Positions 1-10,025 of a stretch of 32,978 nucleotides of DNA are shown one piece after another. This DNA comes from Candidatus Aminicenantota bacterium (GTDB lineage: Bacteria; Acidobacteriota; Aminicenantia; Aminicenantales; Aminicenantaceae), in NCBI GenBank assembly GCA_030671065.1, contig DAOVAM010000005.1, forward strand, positions 1-32,978, in the 5' to 3' direction. A program made the position numbers and the translations under genes. The notes below the pieces were generated by a model. That model made no database searches. It worked only from the letters and a program-made list of their open reading frames with translations, and was not told the DNA's origin. Position 1 is the stretch's first letter. Each line of letters starts with the position of its first letter.

Positions 1-161
1 TTTTTTTTATATATATAGTGACTCATCTCATGTTTGAATAACGGCACATCGCATGTTCAAGCAATCGCAAAAAGCATGTCAAAATTTTTATTCATCAACA
101 CTGCTTATCATATGGCTGAACAGTGTTTCAGCACCATTCAACTCAATCCAGGAGGTAAGGA

Positions 162-3146
162 ATGACACAGCATTTTAAAAACACATCTCGGGCAGTACTC
201 CTCATCTGTCTGATTCTTGGCATGACAAGTCCTTTCTTTTCCAAGAGTCCGGAGGAAAACCTGATCAAGGACCTCAAATGGCGGAACGTCGGTCCGGCGA
301 ATATGGTCGGCCGCATTTCGGATTTTGAAGCTCTGGACAATGACTTCACACAAGTCATTGTCGCCAGTGCATCCGGGGGCGTCTGGAAATCCGTGAATGC
401 GGGAACGACATGGGAGCCGATATTCGATAAGTACGGTTCCTCATCTATAGGCGATGTGGCGTTCTTTCAGAAAAATCCGAGTATCATCTGGGTAGGTACA
501 GGCGAAGAATGCCCCAGGAACAGCATTGCCTGGGGCGACGGTATCTATAAATCCACTGATGGCGGCAAAACATTCACCCGAATGGGCCTAGAAACCACGC
601 ATACGATCGCCCGGATTCTCACCCATCCGACAAGTCCTGATATCGTTTATGCCGCGGCAACCGGACACACCTGGGGATACTCCGGGGACCGGGGACTGTT
701 CAAGACAAAGAACGGTGGAAAGACCTGGCAGAAACTCACGAATGGACTTCCGGATGACGGTAAAACCGGCGCCATTGACCTCGTCATGGACCCCACGAAT
801 CCGGATATCCTCTATGTCGGTTTCTGGCAGCGGCTGCGCCAGCCCTGGCGTTTTGATTCCGGGGGGCCGAACAGCGGTATTTATAAAACAACGGACGGTG
901 GAAAAACCTGGAACAAGCTGACCAAGGGACTTCCGTCCGGAGACCTCGGACGGATCGGGCTGGCCATTTCCCGCAGCAATCCGAAGGTCTTGATGGCCGT
1001 TGTCGAGCACAGCTATCAACCTCAGAGGACGATCCGTGAAGGTCAGACTCAGAAACCTAATCCCGAATACAACGATATGTCGAAACTCGGAACCGGTATC
1101 TACAGGTCCGAAAACGCCGGGAAATCATGGAAATACATGAACCGGTCGAACGTCCGGCCATTCTACTACAGCCACATCTACATCAACCCTTTTGACGACA
1201 AGCTCGTGTATTATCTGACATCCAGCATGCAGTACTCCGAAGATGGAGGAAAGACGTTAAAGACAATAACGGGCCTCCATCCCGATTTTCATACCATGTG
1301 GCTCGACCCGACCAATAAGAACCGCTTCTATGTGGGGCAGGACGGAGGCGCATCTATCACTTATGACAGTGGCAAAACCTGGGTTTTCTTCGACAACCTC
1401 TGCCTGTCGCAGTTTTATGCAATAAGCGCAGATAATCGAGATCCGTATTACGTCTACGGCGGCCTTCAGGATAACGGAACCTGGTGTGGTCCCAGCATGA
1501 GCCGCGAAGGAGCGATCCTGACAGATTTCTGGTTCAATATCGGCGGGGGAGATGGCTTCTACACGCAGAATGATCCCACTGACTGGCGCATTGTCTACGG
1601 CGAGAGCCAGGGCGGATCGATCATGCGGGTGAACGTGGAGACTCGAGAGACCACTCGGATCAGACCATCACAGCAGAATACCTACAACTGGAAAGATCAT
1701 GTGCCGCAGACCGCAAGGAGAGAAGGTGAAGCACAGGCACAGCAAGCCCAGCCAAGCATGTTTGGACGCCGGAGATCTCCTTTCCGCTTCAACTGGAGTT
1801 CGCCTATCCTCATTTCTCATCACAATCCCCGCACGATTTACTTCGGCGGTGACCATTTGTTCAAATCAGTCAACCGTGGTGACAACTGGCAGATCATCAG
1901 CCCCGACCTTTCTACCAACAATCCTGATAAACACAGTAAACCCACCGGCGGAATCACGCTCGACCAGACAGGAGCGGAAACGCACTGCACCATCACCACC
2001 ATATCCGAATCCCCGATCATACCAGGCCTCATATGGGCCGGCACGGATGACGGCAATGTCCAGCTGACACGAGACGGTGGAAACACATGGACGAATGTGC
2101 GGAACAATGTCCCGGACGTCCCCGAAGGGATCTGGGTGAGCCGCGTCGAAGCCTCTCGTTTTGCCGAGGGCACCTGCTACCTGACATTCGAAGGGCACAG
2201 GAGTGATCTATTCAAGCCGTATGTGTTCAAGACTGAGGACTACGGCAAAACCTGGACAAACATCTCCGGGAATCTCCCGGATGGAGGGCCGGTTTATGTT
2301 ATCCGCGAGGACCTGAAGAACAGAAATCTCCTTTTTGTCGGAACAGAATTTGCCGTGTTCTTTTCCAATGACAGTGGGAAAACCTGGTGGAGCCTCAGTC
2401 TGAACATGCCGACAGTGGCTTTTCATGACCTGATGATCCACCCCAGGGAAAATGACCTAATCGCAGGAACTCACGGGCGCGGCATATGGATTCTGGACGA
2501 TATCTCACCTCTCCAGCAGGCTACAGATAAGGTCCTGTCCTCGGAGGCTTTCCTCTTCGAGAGCGAGCGGCCGGGCACCCAGTGGCTAAGACAGAGCCGG
2601 GGTGGTTATGGGCGCGGAAACCTCTTTTTTCAAGGAGAAAATCCTCCCTCAGGAGCAGCGATTAATTTTTATCTCAAGGATAAACTGTCCGGTCCTGTGA
2701 ATATCGAGATCACGGATTCAACGGGGAACCTCAAGACGACTTATACTCTCAAAGATGCTGACGCGGGAATCTCCCGCCTGATGTGGGACATGCAGTTTGA
2801 TCCTGCACCTGATCAGCTGAAACAGAGCATCACACAGATGCAGACAATGATGGATAGGATGCTTCAGAGAACAGAAGTTGAGGAAGCAGCTAAAAAAGTG
2901 GTGCAAAGGGTTCAAGAGCAGCTCAAACAACCTGGTCTCACCTACAGAGAGGCGATGGACATTCAGAGAAAAGCCTATGAGGCGCTCGGCTTCGGTGGAG
3001 GCATGCGGTTTAGAGGCGGATTTGGCCGGGGAAGAGGCGCGGCTGTCGCCGAACCGGGAATCTACGCCGTAAAGCTCACTGCTAACGGAAAAACATACAC
3101 AGGAAAGGTCTCTGTTCGCCGGGATCCCATGCTGGACAACAAGTAA
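162..3146 (+). CDS. Exported BNR/sortilin (VPS10)-like beta-propeller repeat protein
   Basis: 994-aa ORF with RBS-like aggaggtaagg upstream, hydrophobic N-terminus (AVLLICLILGMTSPFF), and many repeated S-x-D-x-G-x-T-W (Asp-box/BNR) motifs such as STDGGKTFTR, TTDGGKTWNK, SEDGGKTLKT, TRDGGNTWTN, SNDSGKTWWS. Confidence 0.9.
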   Translation: MTQHFKNTSRAVLLICLILGMTSPFFSKSPEENLIKDLKWRNVGPANMVGRISDFEALDNDFTQVIVASASGGVWKSVNAGTTWEPIFDKYGSSSIGDVAFFQKNPSIIWVGTGEECPRNSIAWGDGIYKSTDGGKTFTRMGLETTHTIARILTHPTSPDIVYAAATGHTWGYSGDRGLFKTKNGGKTWQKLTNGLPDDGKTGAIDLVMDPTNPDILYVGFWQRLRQPWRFDSGGPNSGIYKTTDGGKTWNKLTKGLPSGDLGRIGLAISRSNPKVLMAVVEHSYQPQRTIREGQTQKPNPEYNDMSKLGTGIYRSENAGKSWKYMNRSNVRPFYYSHIYINPFDDKLVYYLTSSMQYSEDGGKTLKTITGLHPDFHTMWLDPTNKNRFYVGQDGGASITYDSGKTWVFFDNLCLSQFYAISADNRDPYYVYGGLQDNGTWCGPSMSREGAILTDFWFNIGGGDGFYTQNDPTDWRIVYGESQGGSIMRVNVETRETTRIRPSQQNTYNWKDHVPQTARREGEAQAQQAQPSMFGRRRSPFRFNWSSPILISHHNPRTIYFGGDHLFKSVNRGDNWQIISPDLSTNNPDKHSKPTGGITLDQTGAETHCTITTISESPIIPGLIWAGTDDGNVQLTRDGGNTWTNVRNNVPDVPEGIWVSRVEASRFAEGTCYLTFEGHRSDLFKPYVFKTEDYGKTWTNISGNLPDGGPVYVIREDLKNRNLLFVGTEFAVFFSNDSGKTWWSLSLNMPTVAFHDLMIHPRENDLIAGTHGRGIWILDDISPLQQATDKVLSSEAFLFESERPGTQWLRQSRGGYGRGNLFFQGENPPSGAAINFYLKDKLSGPVNIEITDSTGNLKTTYTLKDADAGISRLMWDMQFDPAPDQLKQSITQMQTMMDRMLQRTEVEEAAKKVVQRVQEQLKQPGLTYREAMDIQRKAYEALGFGGGMRFRGGFGRGRGAAVAEPGIYAVKLTANGKTYTGKVSVRRDPMLDNK

Positions 3147-3296
3147 ACTGATCTTCTCATCCTAGTTAGCGCCGCAGTTGAAATGATCATATCCGGGTAG
3201 GAGTACACCCAGTATATTCTAAGATGGCCTGACAAGAAAAGACCTGGATGAGGCCTGAGTCCATACTGCTGTAACGACCTGAAATGGAGGTTTCAG

Positions 3297-3776
3297 ATGG
3301 AAAAAACCTTTAATTTTAATCTCAATGGAAAAACTGTACGCGTGACCACATCGCCAGAACGTATGCTTTTGTGGGTTCTGCGTTCTGATCTTGAACTCAC
3401 AGGTACCAAATACAGTTGCGGAGAGGGTTTTTGTGGAGCATGCACTGTACTTATCAATGATGAAGCAGTCCTATCTTGCCAATACCCTGTACAGGAAGTG
3501 AATGGGAAAGAAGTCACGACCATTGAAGGACTCCAGGATAACGGAAAACTTCACCCCCTTCAAACAGCCTTTATGCTGCATAATGCGCTCCAATGTGGAT
3601 TTTGTACTCCGGGCATGATCCTTGGAGCACACAACCTGCTATTGAAGAATCCTCAACCGACCAGCAAGGAAATAGTTGAGGCCATGGAGGGTTACTTGTG
3701 TCGATGCGGAAGCTATAACCGAATCATCGAAGCCATCCAGACTGCGGCCCAGACCATGAAAGGACAGAGATCATGA
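3297..3776 (+). CDS. (2Fe-2S)-binding small subunit of a xanthine dehydrogenase/CoxS-like molybdenum hydroxylase
   Basis: Two 2Fe-2S motifs: YSCGEGFCGACTVLINDEAVLSC (plant ferredoxin-type) and CGFCTPGMI...GYLCRCGSYNRI (all-alpha 2Fe-2S domain). RBS-like sequence upstream. 4-bp overlap with the next ORF. Confidence 0.93.
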   Translation: MEKTFNFNLNGKTVRVTTSPERMLLWVLRSDLELTGTKYSCGEGFCGACTVLINDEAVLSCQYPVQEVNGKEVTTIEGLQDNGKLHPLQTAFMLHNALQCGFCTPGMILGAHNLLLKNPQPTSKEIVEAMEGYLCRCGSYNRIIEAIQTAAQTMKGQRS

Positions 3777-5941
3777 AAGACGACGAATTTATTCCGTTTG
3801 ATCTGGAAAAAAATCTCAATCCAGGCACGCTTGACCGCCGGGAATTCCTCAAACTCATGGGAGGGGGAATTGTCATTCTTTTCACTGTTGGAGATTCACT
3901 CGCGCTTCAGCAAGCGAGGCGTCGTCGCGGATATCCAGAGGATTTCAATGCCTATCTCAGGATAGGAGAGGATGGACGGGTCACCTGCTTCAGCGGCAAG
4001 ATCGAGATGGGACAGGGTGTAATCACCTCATTTGCGCAGATGCTGGCCGAAGAACTCGATGTACCACTCAACAGCGTGGACATGATCATGGGGGACACCT
4101 CACTCTGTCCCTGGGATGCTGGGACTTTCGGCTCCAGGAGTACTAAGTACTTTGGCCCTCCCCTTCGCCAGGCCGCGGCAGAAGCCAGGACCGTTCTCTT
4201 CCAGCTGGCTGCGGAACACCTTCGCACAGCTCAGGAAAAAATGAAGGTGAAGGATGGCATTATCTTTGTAACAAAAAATCCAGAAAAAAAAGTCTCTTAT
4301 GCCCAGTTGACTAAAGGGAAAAAAATCGAGAGACACCTTGAGAAGAAACCACCCATCAAACATTATTCTCAGCACACTATTTCTGGAAAACCCACAGACC
4401 GTTTGGACGGACGGGCGAAGGTCACAGGAGAAGCCAAGTTTGCAGGAGATATCCGTTTGCCGGGAATGCTGTATGCCAGGATTGTGAGGCCACCGGCTCA
4501 CGGAGCGAAACTTAAAAATGTGGACACCTCTGCCGCTGAAAATATCAAGGATATTCAGATAATCCGGAATGAAGATATGATCGCAGTTCTCCATAAACAC
4601 CGCGATGTGGCAGATAAAGCCCTTGGATTGATCAAAGCCCCATTCGAACCGTCCACGAATACGCAGGACAATAAATCAATCTTTAAACATCTGAAAGGTT
4701 CTGCCTCGGGTGGTGAAATCGTTACAGAAGCAGGAAATCTGGATGAGGGAAAAGCCCTGGCCAGTAAAACATTCGACGAGGTATACTTCAATCATTATGT
4801 CGCTCATGCGCCTCCAGAAAACCATACAGCTGTGGCAAAGATAGAAGGAGATAAAGCCACCGTCTGGGCTTCAACTCAAGCACCATTCAGAGCCCAGGGA
4901 GATGTCGCCCAGGCCCTGGGATTTTCCCTCCAGAATGTCCGTGTGATCACGCCTTTTGTGGGGTGTGGTTTTGGTGGAAAAAACAGCGGAAGACAGGTCG
5001 TCGAGGCAGCCCTGCTTGCCAAATTGAGCGAAAAACCAGTGCAGGTGGCCTGGAGCAGGAAGGAAGAATTCTTTTATGACACTTTCCGGCCAGCAGCCAT
5101 TATAGAAATTCGATCAGGTCTCAACAGTTTAAATCAAATCGTTTTCTGGGAATATCACAATTACTTTGCAGGCAGCAGAAGCTCTCAGCCGTTCTACAAC
5201 ATCCCTCACCACCGTGTTCTTTCCTACGGAGGATGGGGAGGCAGAGGAGGAGGCAGGACTCATCCCTTCGGTGTGGGTGCCTGGCGCGGCCCTGGCAGCA
5301 ACACCAATGTGTTTGCTATCGAATCCCACATCGACGTCATGGCTAAAAGCGCAGGCATGGATCCCCTGGAGTTCCGGCTGCACAATTTAACGGATAAAAG
5401 GATGAAAAAAGTCCTCAACGCTGCCGCAGAGAAGTTTGGACGATCCTTCTCGGAGGCTCCAAGCGGAAAGGGCTATGGAATCGCATGCACGGATTATCTG
5501 GGCACGTATTTAGCCACCATGGCTGAGGTCAAAATCGATGAGAAAAAAGGGGAAATCCGTGTGGAACGGGTGGTGTGCGCTCAGGACACCGGCGAAGTGA
5601 TCAATCCTGAAGGAGTTAGAATTCAGATCGAAGGCTGCGTTACCATGGGGCTTGGCTACTGTTTAACCGAAGAAATCCGGTTTAAAAACGGCAGGATTCT
5701 GGATGAAAACTTCGACACATACGAGATTCCCCGTTTTTCATGGCAACCGAAGATAGAAACCGTACTTTTGGATAATCCTGAAATGCCTCCCCAGGGATGT
5801 GGAGAGCCGGCCATTACTTCAATGGGTGGAGTGATAACGAACGCGGTCTACGATGCCATAGGTATCAGGATGTCTGTACTCCCCATGACACCGGCCCGGA
5901 TAAAAGAGGCTCTGAGAAACGGAAGAGCTGCCACGCAGTAG
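3773..5941 (+). CDS. Xanthine dehydrogenase family molybdopterin-binding large subunit (isoquinoline 1-oxidoreductase/aldehyde oxidase-like), Tat-like leader
   Basis: Motifs GKIEMGQGVITSFAQMLAEELDV, VGCGFGGKNSGRQVVEAALLA, GVGAWRGPGSNTN, VVCAQDTGEVINPEGVRIQIEG. Leader DRREFLKLMGGGIVILFTVG is twin-arginine-like. Overlaps the small subunit by 4 bp. Confidence 0.9.
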   Translation: MKDDEFIPFDLEKNLNPGTLDRREFLKLMGGGIVILFTVGDSLALQQARRRRGYPEDFNAYLRIGEDGRVTCFSGKIEMGQGVITSFAQMLAEELDVPLNSVDMIMGDTSLCPWDAGTFGSRSTKYFGPPLRQAAAEARTVLFQLAAEHLRTAQEKMKVKDGIIFVTKNPEKKVSYAQLTKGKKIERHLEKKPPIKHYSQHTISGKPTDRLDGRAKVTGEAKFAGDIRLPGMLYARIVRPPAHGAKLKNVDTSAAENIKDIQIIRNEDMIAVLHKHRDVADKALGLIKAPFEPSTNTQDNKSIFKHLKGSASGGEIVTEAGNLDEGKALASKTFDEVYFNHYVAHAPPENHTAVAKIEGDKATVWASTQAPFRAQGDVAQALGFSLQNVRVITPFVGCGFGGKNSGRQVVEAALLAKLSEKPVQVAWSRKEEFFYDTFRPAAIIEIRSGLNSLNQIVFWEYHNYFAGSRSSQPFYNIPHHRVLSYGGWGGRGGGRTHPFGVGAWRGPGSNTNVFAIESHIDVMAKSAGMDPLEFRLHNLTDKRMKKVLNAAAEKFGRSFSEAPSGKGYGIACTDYLGTYLATMAEVKIDEKKGEIRVERVVCAQDTGEVINPEGVRIQIEGCVTMGLGYCLTEEIRFKNGRILDENFDTYEIPRFSWQPKIETVLLDNPEMPPQGCGEPAITSMGGVITNAVYDAIGIRMSVLPMTPARIKEALRNGRAATQ

Positions 5942-6011
5942 AATTCATAGCTTCGAATACTGCATTGCCCACTGTTTTCCTCAGTCTAGCCTCAAATCAA
6001 ATACACTCTAA

Positions 6012-6074
6012 CTTCTTCTTTTTCTTCTCTCTCTCTTTCTTTTCTCTCTTTTCTTTTCCCTTTTTTTTCTTTCT
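6012..6074. other. 63-nt uninterrupted polypyrimidine (+) / polypurine (-) tract
   Basis: Read directly: cttcttctttttcttctctctctctttcttttctctcttttcttttcccttttttttctttct contains only C and T. Intergenic. Confidence 0.9.
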
Positions 6075-6400
6075 GTTCTCTCGTACCTTTTCATTGACTA
6101 TCCTTAATTGGAATTTATTACAGTTAAAATCCAACCTCAAGATGTACCATGCAGTTGACAGCCTTCAGATTCCAAGAATTAATTCCATTTGATCCCTGTT
6201 GAAGACATCTAAAAAAATTCTGTGATTGTTCACTTATTTGACTTTAAGAAGAATGGTCTTATCCATGGTGCATCATATTTTCCCCTTCAATAAAAGGAGA
6301 CAGAGGGCATTTTCGACAGGACTCTTTGAGTTCCTTTAATTTCTGATCGAATAAAAAGACCGGACCTTTCTTACTAAATCTGGATCTTCTTTCTTTTATC

Positions 6401-6685
6401 TTAATATCTTCGAAAATCTTTTTTAAACCCTCCTCCTCCAGGCTTACGATCTCTGGGTGGTCGAGCCTCATCCACTCTCAAAGTGCGTCCCTTGAAGTCA
6501 GAACCGTTCAACGCTTCTTTTGCTTTCTCGGCTTCAGATGGTTCGGACATCTCTACAAATCCAAAACCTCTGCCTTCAATCACATTGACTTCTGTGACTT
6601 TTCCATGTGTAGAAAACAAATTTTCCAGATCTTCTTTACTCACAGAATAACTAAAATTTCCAACATAAAGTTTTTTACCTTGCAT
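6401..6685 (-). CDS. RRM-domain RNA-binding protein (bacterial Rbp-type)
   Basis: 94 aa with RNP2 KLYVGNFSY and RNP1 RGFGFVEM, and a Gly/Arg-rich C-terminus (RPPRDRKPGGGGFKKDFRRY). Confidence 0.92.
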   Translation of the reverse strand: MQGKKLYVGNFSYSVSKEDLENLFSTHGKVTEVNVIEGRGFGFVEMSEPSEAEKAKEALNGSDFKGRTLRVDEARPPRDRKPGGGGFKKDFRRY

Positions 6686-7201
6686 TCTTTTCTCCTTTTG
6701 TTCTTAATTCTTCTCTGACAAATAATGTTTATTTAGGAGATAGAAGCAAGATATCGATTCTATTCTCTCTACTAAAAACATTATTCAAAACAATGAATCT
6801 TCCTTAAAGTCTCTATCAAGGACTAAATTGAAAATTCTTATTCTCTTCGCGCTGTATGTCAGTCATTCTTCTATCTGTGCTTTTTCCTGTAATCCAGGAA
6901 AAAAAAGAACAGATGTTCCAACACGAATTACGAAACTCCAATAAGGGGAATTTTTTGAGATGGGAATTTTTTTTCTCTTCTTTGGTCCTCTAATCGCTCT
7001 CTCGAATTCCTGGCATAATTCTACCACAGCATACATTTGGAGTCAAAGACGCCCTCATTCGAAGGCCGTGACACTCTCGTATCTCGATTGAAGGAGAAAG
7101 TATTGAAAAATAACAAATAGACCGAAAAGCTCCTGACAAATAATTTTTGCCATTCATTGAAGAGACTGCTAAAGACCCATTATCACAACCACTACTTAAT
7201 C

Positions 7202-7232
7202 GGGGCAAGAAAGCAACCTGCCCCTTTTTTTT
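7202..7232 (+). repeat. REP-like palindrome / hairpin plus T8 (ggggca-N11-tgcccc-tttttttt)
   Basis: Stem 7202-7207 / 7219-7224 followed by eight T. Read on the - strand it is aaaaaaaaggggcaggttgctttcttgcccc, similar to the element at 29906-29950. Confidence 0.5.
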
Positions 7233-7240
7233 CGTTTGGG

Positions 7241-8581
7241 CTAGTCCTGCTCAATACAGTAAAGATTTTTATATCCACGCAAGTAGAGTGTATTGTCCAC
7301 GATTGCAGGTGACGCACTAAAATTATCATCCAGCTTATTCTTAGCCAGAACTTCAAACGCAGGACCATGTTTAATCACGTACATGGTGCCTTTTTGGCCC
7401 ACAACATAAATTCGGTTTTGCGCACTAACAGGCGAAGCAAACACATTCCCCATTCCTTCAAGTCTCTGCCCACTGTAATGTTCATCACCTGTCTCGGCAT
7501 CGAAACAGGAGAGGATCCCATTGTTGCTTCTGAGAAAATACAGTTTATTATCGAAAAGCAGTCCCGAAGGTGTATAGGGTGTATCCTTGTCATGTTTCCA
7601 GACAATGGCATCTGAATCTGTGATGTTGCCTTTTGCGCCCGCTAGCCGAATGGCCAGTAGAGCATTTCCCCGGAAACCACTTAAAACATACAGGATGCCA
7701 TCAGCCACCATGGGTGATGGAATGGCATTTTGAGTCATACCGCTGCACTCCCAGATCAATTCGCCTGTACCAAAGTCATAACTTCGCACAAGCTTAGTGG
7801 CACATGTAACAACCTGAAGCTTCCCATTGTTCTCGACAACAAGAGGTGTTGCCCACGATGTGCCCTCATCTCGATCGACCTTCCAGAGGTCTTTGCCGGT
7901 CCTTTTATCGAGAGCGATAATGAACGATTGGCCTTCGTGATCCCAATTCACGATGATCTTATCCTCATAAAGTGCAGGTGAACTTCCTTCGCCAAAATTC
8001 ATCCTTTTTTCCAGTTGACCAAAATCCCGCTCCCATTTGAGCTTTCCTTTCATATCAAAACAAAACAGACCGCGTGAACCGAAGTAGGCGTAGACATGCT
8101 CGCCATCCGTCACCGGTGAATGTGAGGCCCAACTGCCCATTTCGTGAGTTCCCTCTTGAGGCACTTCCTCTCTCACAGTGTGCTGCCAGAGTATTTTTCC
8201 GTTTTGCCGGTTGATCGAAAAAATGACAAATTTATGGATCTTTGTGGTCCTGTCAACAGGCATGCCGCGACGACCTTTCTGTGGAGCTTCACTCTTTTCA
8301 GCCGGTTGCATCCCTTTATCGGTCTCAACGGCTGTCAATATGAAAATTTGATCTCCCCAAATGACTGGAGAGGAATGTCCTTTTCCGGGAATGGCAATTT
8401 TCCATTTTATGTTTTTCGTCTCACTCCACTCGAGGGGGGGATCTCCATTCGGAGATACGCCCGTCATAAAAGGCCCGCGCCACTGCGGCCAATATTTTTC
8501 ATAATCTGAAGATTTCCCTGAGGCCAAAAAAACGCTTGAAAAAACAAGACAAAAACCCATCAAAACTGCAACTTTTTTCAT
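7241..8581 (-). CDS. Exported PQQ-like (COG1520-type) beta-propeller repeat protein
   Basis: ORF track starts at 8611, but the start at 8581 (MKKVAVLMGFCLVFSSVFLASG) has aaaaggagag upstream and gives a signal peptide. WPQWRGPFMTGVSP...NIKWKIAIPGKGHSSPVIWGDQIF and repeated G-x-x-x-W blades. Confidence 0.88.
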   Translation of the reverse strand: MKKVAVLMGFCLVFSSVFLASGKSSDYEKYWPQWRGPFMTGVSPNGDPPLEWSETKNIKWKIAIPGKGHSSPVIWGDQIFILTAVETDKGMQPAEKSEAPQKGRRGMPVDRTTKIHKFVIFSINRQNGKILWQHTVREEVPQEGTHEMGSWASHSPVTDGEHVYAYFGSRGLFCFDMKGKLKWERDFGQLEKRMNFGEGSSPALYEDKIIVNWDHEGQSFIIALDKRTGKDLWKVDRDEGTSWATPLVVENNGKLQVVTCATKLVRSYDFGTGELIWECSGMTQNAIPSPMVADGILYVLSGFRGNALLAIRLAGAKGNITDSDAIVWKHDKDTPYTPSGLLFDNKLYFLRSNNGILSCFDAETGDEHYSGQRLEGMGNVFASPVSAQNRIYVVGQKGTMYVIKHGPAFEVLAKNKLDDNFSASPAIVDNTLYLRGYKNLYCIEQD

Positions 8582-8597
8582 TTCTATTGCTCTCCTT

Positions 8598-9965
8598 TTA
8601 TTTTGATTCAATACAATACAGATGTGTGGAAGTCCGGATGAAGAGCTGGGATCCGGAAACAGCGGGGGACGCTAATGTGTACGTTCCGTCCAGCTCATTC
8701 GTCGCGAGCAGCTTGAATTCCGCCCCGACAAAAACAATGGAAGTTACGGCTTTCTCGTTCAGGATATAGAGCTTGCCGTCAGATAGAATCGGAGATGCAC
8801 TCACGATGCCTTCTGTTGTTGTCTCAGGCCCCCAAATCAGTGTTCCTTTTTTTGCGTCCAAGCATGTCACCAGTCCACGATCATCGACCATGTAAAAATA
8901 TTTTCCATCGCTTATGGGGGAAGGAACATCCGGGGCCGCTGATCCCTCATACTTCCAAGCAAGATGACTTTCTGTGATATCCCCCGTCCCACCGACTTTC
9001 AGCGCTAAAAGTGGCTTTTTACGGGTTGGGGCATAGATCAAACCATCAACAATGATGGGAGTGGGAACAACACGATAATTGGGCCGTTTCAAAGGATTCA
9101 AGCCGGCAGCCCGCCAAATCTCTTTTCCTGTTTTAAAGTCATGCCCTGTGACGTAATCCCCTCCTGAAATAACGATCTGAGTCTTGCCTTTGTGCTTGAG
9201 AATGACTGGAGTCGTGTACGCATCGGGGGATTCTCTCTGTGCATCTGTGGGCCGTTCCTGTCGCCATTGTACCTTACCTGTCTTCGCATTGAAAGAAACG
9301 ATATAAGAAGGATCGTCTGTTCGCATGCCATGCAGGACTTCGACGATAAGACTGCCATCGTGCAGTAACGGCGAAGACCCATAGCCCCAATTGTGACCGA
9401 ACGGACCAAAATCCTGTTGAAGGTCTTTCTTCCAGATCTGTTTACCATCCATGTCGAATGCTACGACTTTGCCTGTCCCTGTGACGACCCAGACATGCTT
9501 GCCGTCAGTAACAGGTGAGGGCGTGGCATCGTTTTGCTTGCGGTGTACCTGGTTTTTATCGTCCAGCTCACGTTTCCAGAGTATCTGGCCATTCTTCTTT
9601 GAAATGCAAAACAAGAATAACTTTGGACCTCCAGGATCAAGGCTGGGTCTCCTGCGTCTACTCTGTTGTTGTTTCTGCTCCGGTGCTTTCTGGGCTGAGG
9701 GCTCGGGTTTCGGCTCTGATTTAGAGGGAGACGTGATGAATACGTGGTCTCCCCAAATGATCGGAGTGGCAGCACTCCAGGACGGTAAAGGTGTCTTCCA
9801 GACGATATTCTCGGTTAAGCTCCACTTCATGGGAAGACTTTTGGCATCGCTCATGCCGTTATGATATGGACCACGCCAATGAGGCCAGTTTTCCTGCGCC
9901 TGGACAAAACCTGCTGTCGCACAAACAGCAAGCATCAAAACAATGCAAAGGGATTGTCTCTTCAT
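8598..9965 (-). CDS. Exported PQQ-like beta-propeller repeat protein (paralogue of its neighbour)
   Basis: Signal peptide MKRQSLCIVLMLAVCATAGFVQA; NWPHWRGPYHNGMSD...NIVWKTPLPSWSAATPIIWGDHVF; repeated KTGKEIW-type blades. RBS-like ggagg upstream. Confidence 0.9.
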   Translation of the reverse strand: MKRQSLCIVLMLAVCATAGFVQAQENWPHWRGPYHNGMSDAKSLPMKWSLTENIVWKTPLPSWSAATPIIWGDHVFITSPSKSEPKPEPSAQKAPEQKQQQSRRRRPSLDPGGPKLFLFCISKKNGQILWKRELDDKNQVHRKQNDATPSPVTDGKHVWVVTGTGKVVAFDMDGKQIWKKDLQQDFGPFGHNWGYGSSPLLHDGSLIVEVLHGMRTDDPSYIVSFNAKTGKVQWRQERPTDAQRESPDAYTTPVILKHKGKTQIVISGGDYVTGHDFKTGKEIWRAAGLNPLKRPNYRVVPTPIIVDGLIYAPTRKKPLLALKVGGTGDITESHLAWKYEGSAAPDVPSPISDGKYFYMVDDRGLVTCLDAKKGTLIWGPETTTEGIVSASPILSDGKLYILNEKAVTSIVFVGAEFKLLATNELDGTYTLASPAVSGSQLFIRTSTHLYCIESK

Positions 9966-10025
9966 TAAATTCCTCCATGCTGATTTATTTTCATTGCATA
10001 CTTTCTGTTTAGACGTTTAAAACGA

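Noticed and set aside
588-2441. Antisense and alternate-frame ORFs within the BNR protein gene (588..1019 -, 649..921 +, 1699..2067 +, 1838..2198 - and similar)
   Set aside because: Fully inside a well-supported coding gene, no recognisable domains; typical shadow ORFs of GC-balanced coding DNA.
5797-6192. 131-aa + strand ORF ending in a Phe/Ser/Leu-rich stretch
   Set aside because: Overlaps the 3' end of the molybdenum hydroxylase gene in another frame and then translates the polypyrimidine tract; composition artefact.
6259-6471. 70-aa - strand ORF overlapping the 3' end of the RRM gene, considered as a frameshifted C-terminal extension
   Set aside because: The RRM protein already has a normal Gly/Arg-rich end and stop; the alternate frame shows no recognised motif and no clear RBS.
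6990-7208. 72-aa - strand ORF between the RRM gene and the first PQQ-like gene
   Set aside because: No signal, domain or convincing RBS; likely random in AT-rich intergenic DNA.
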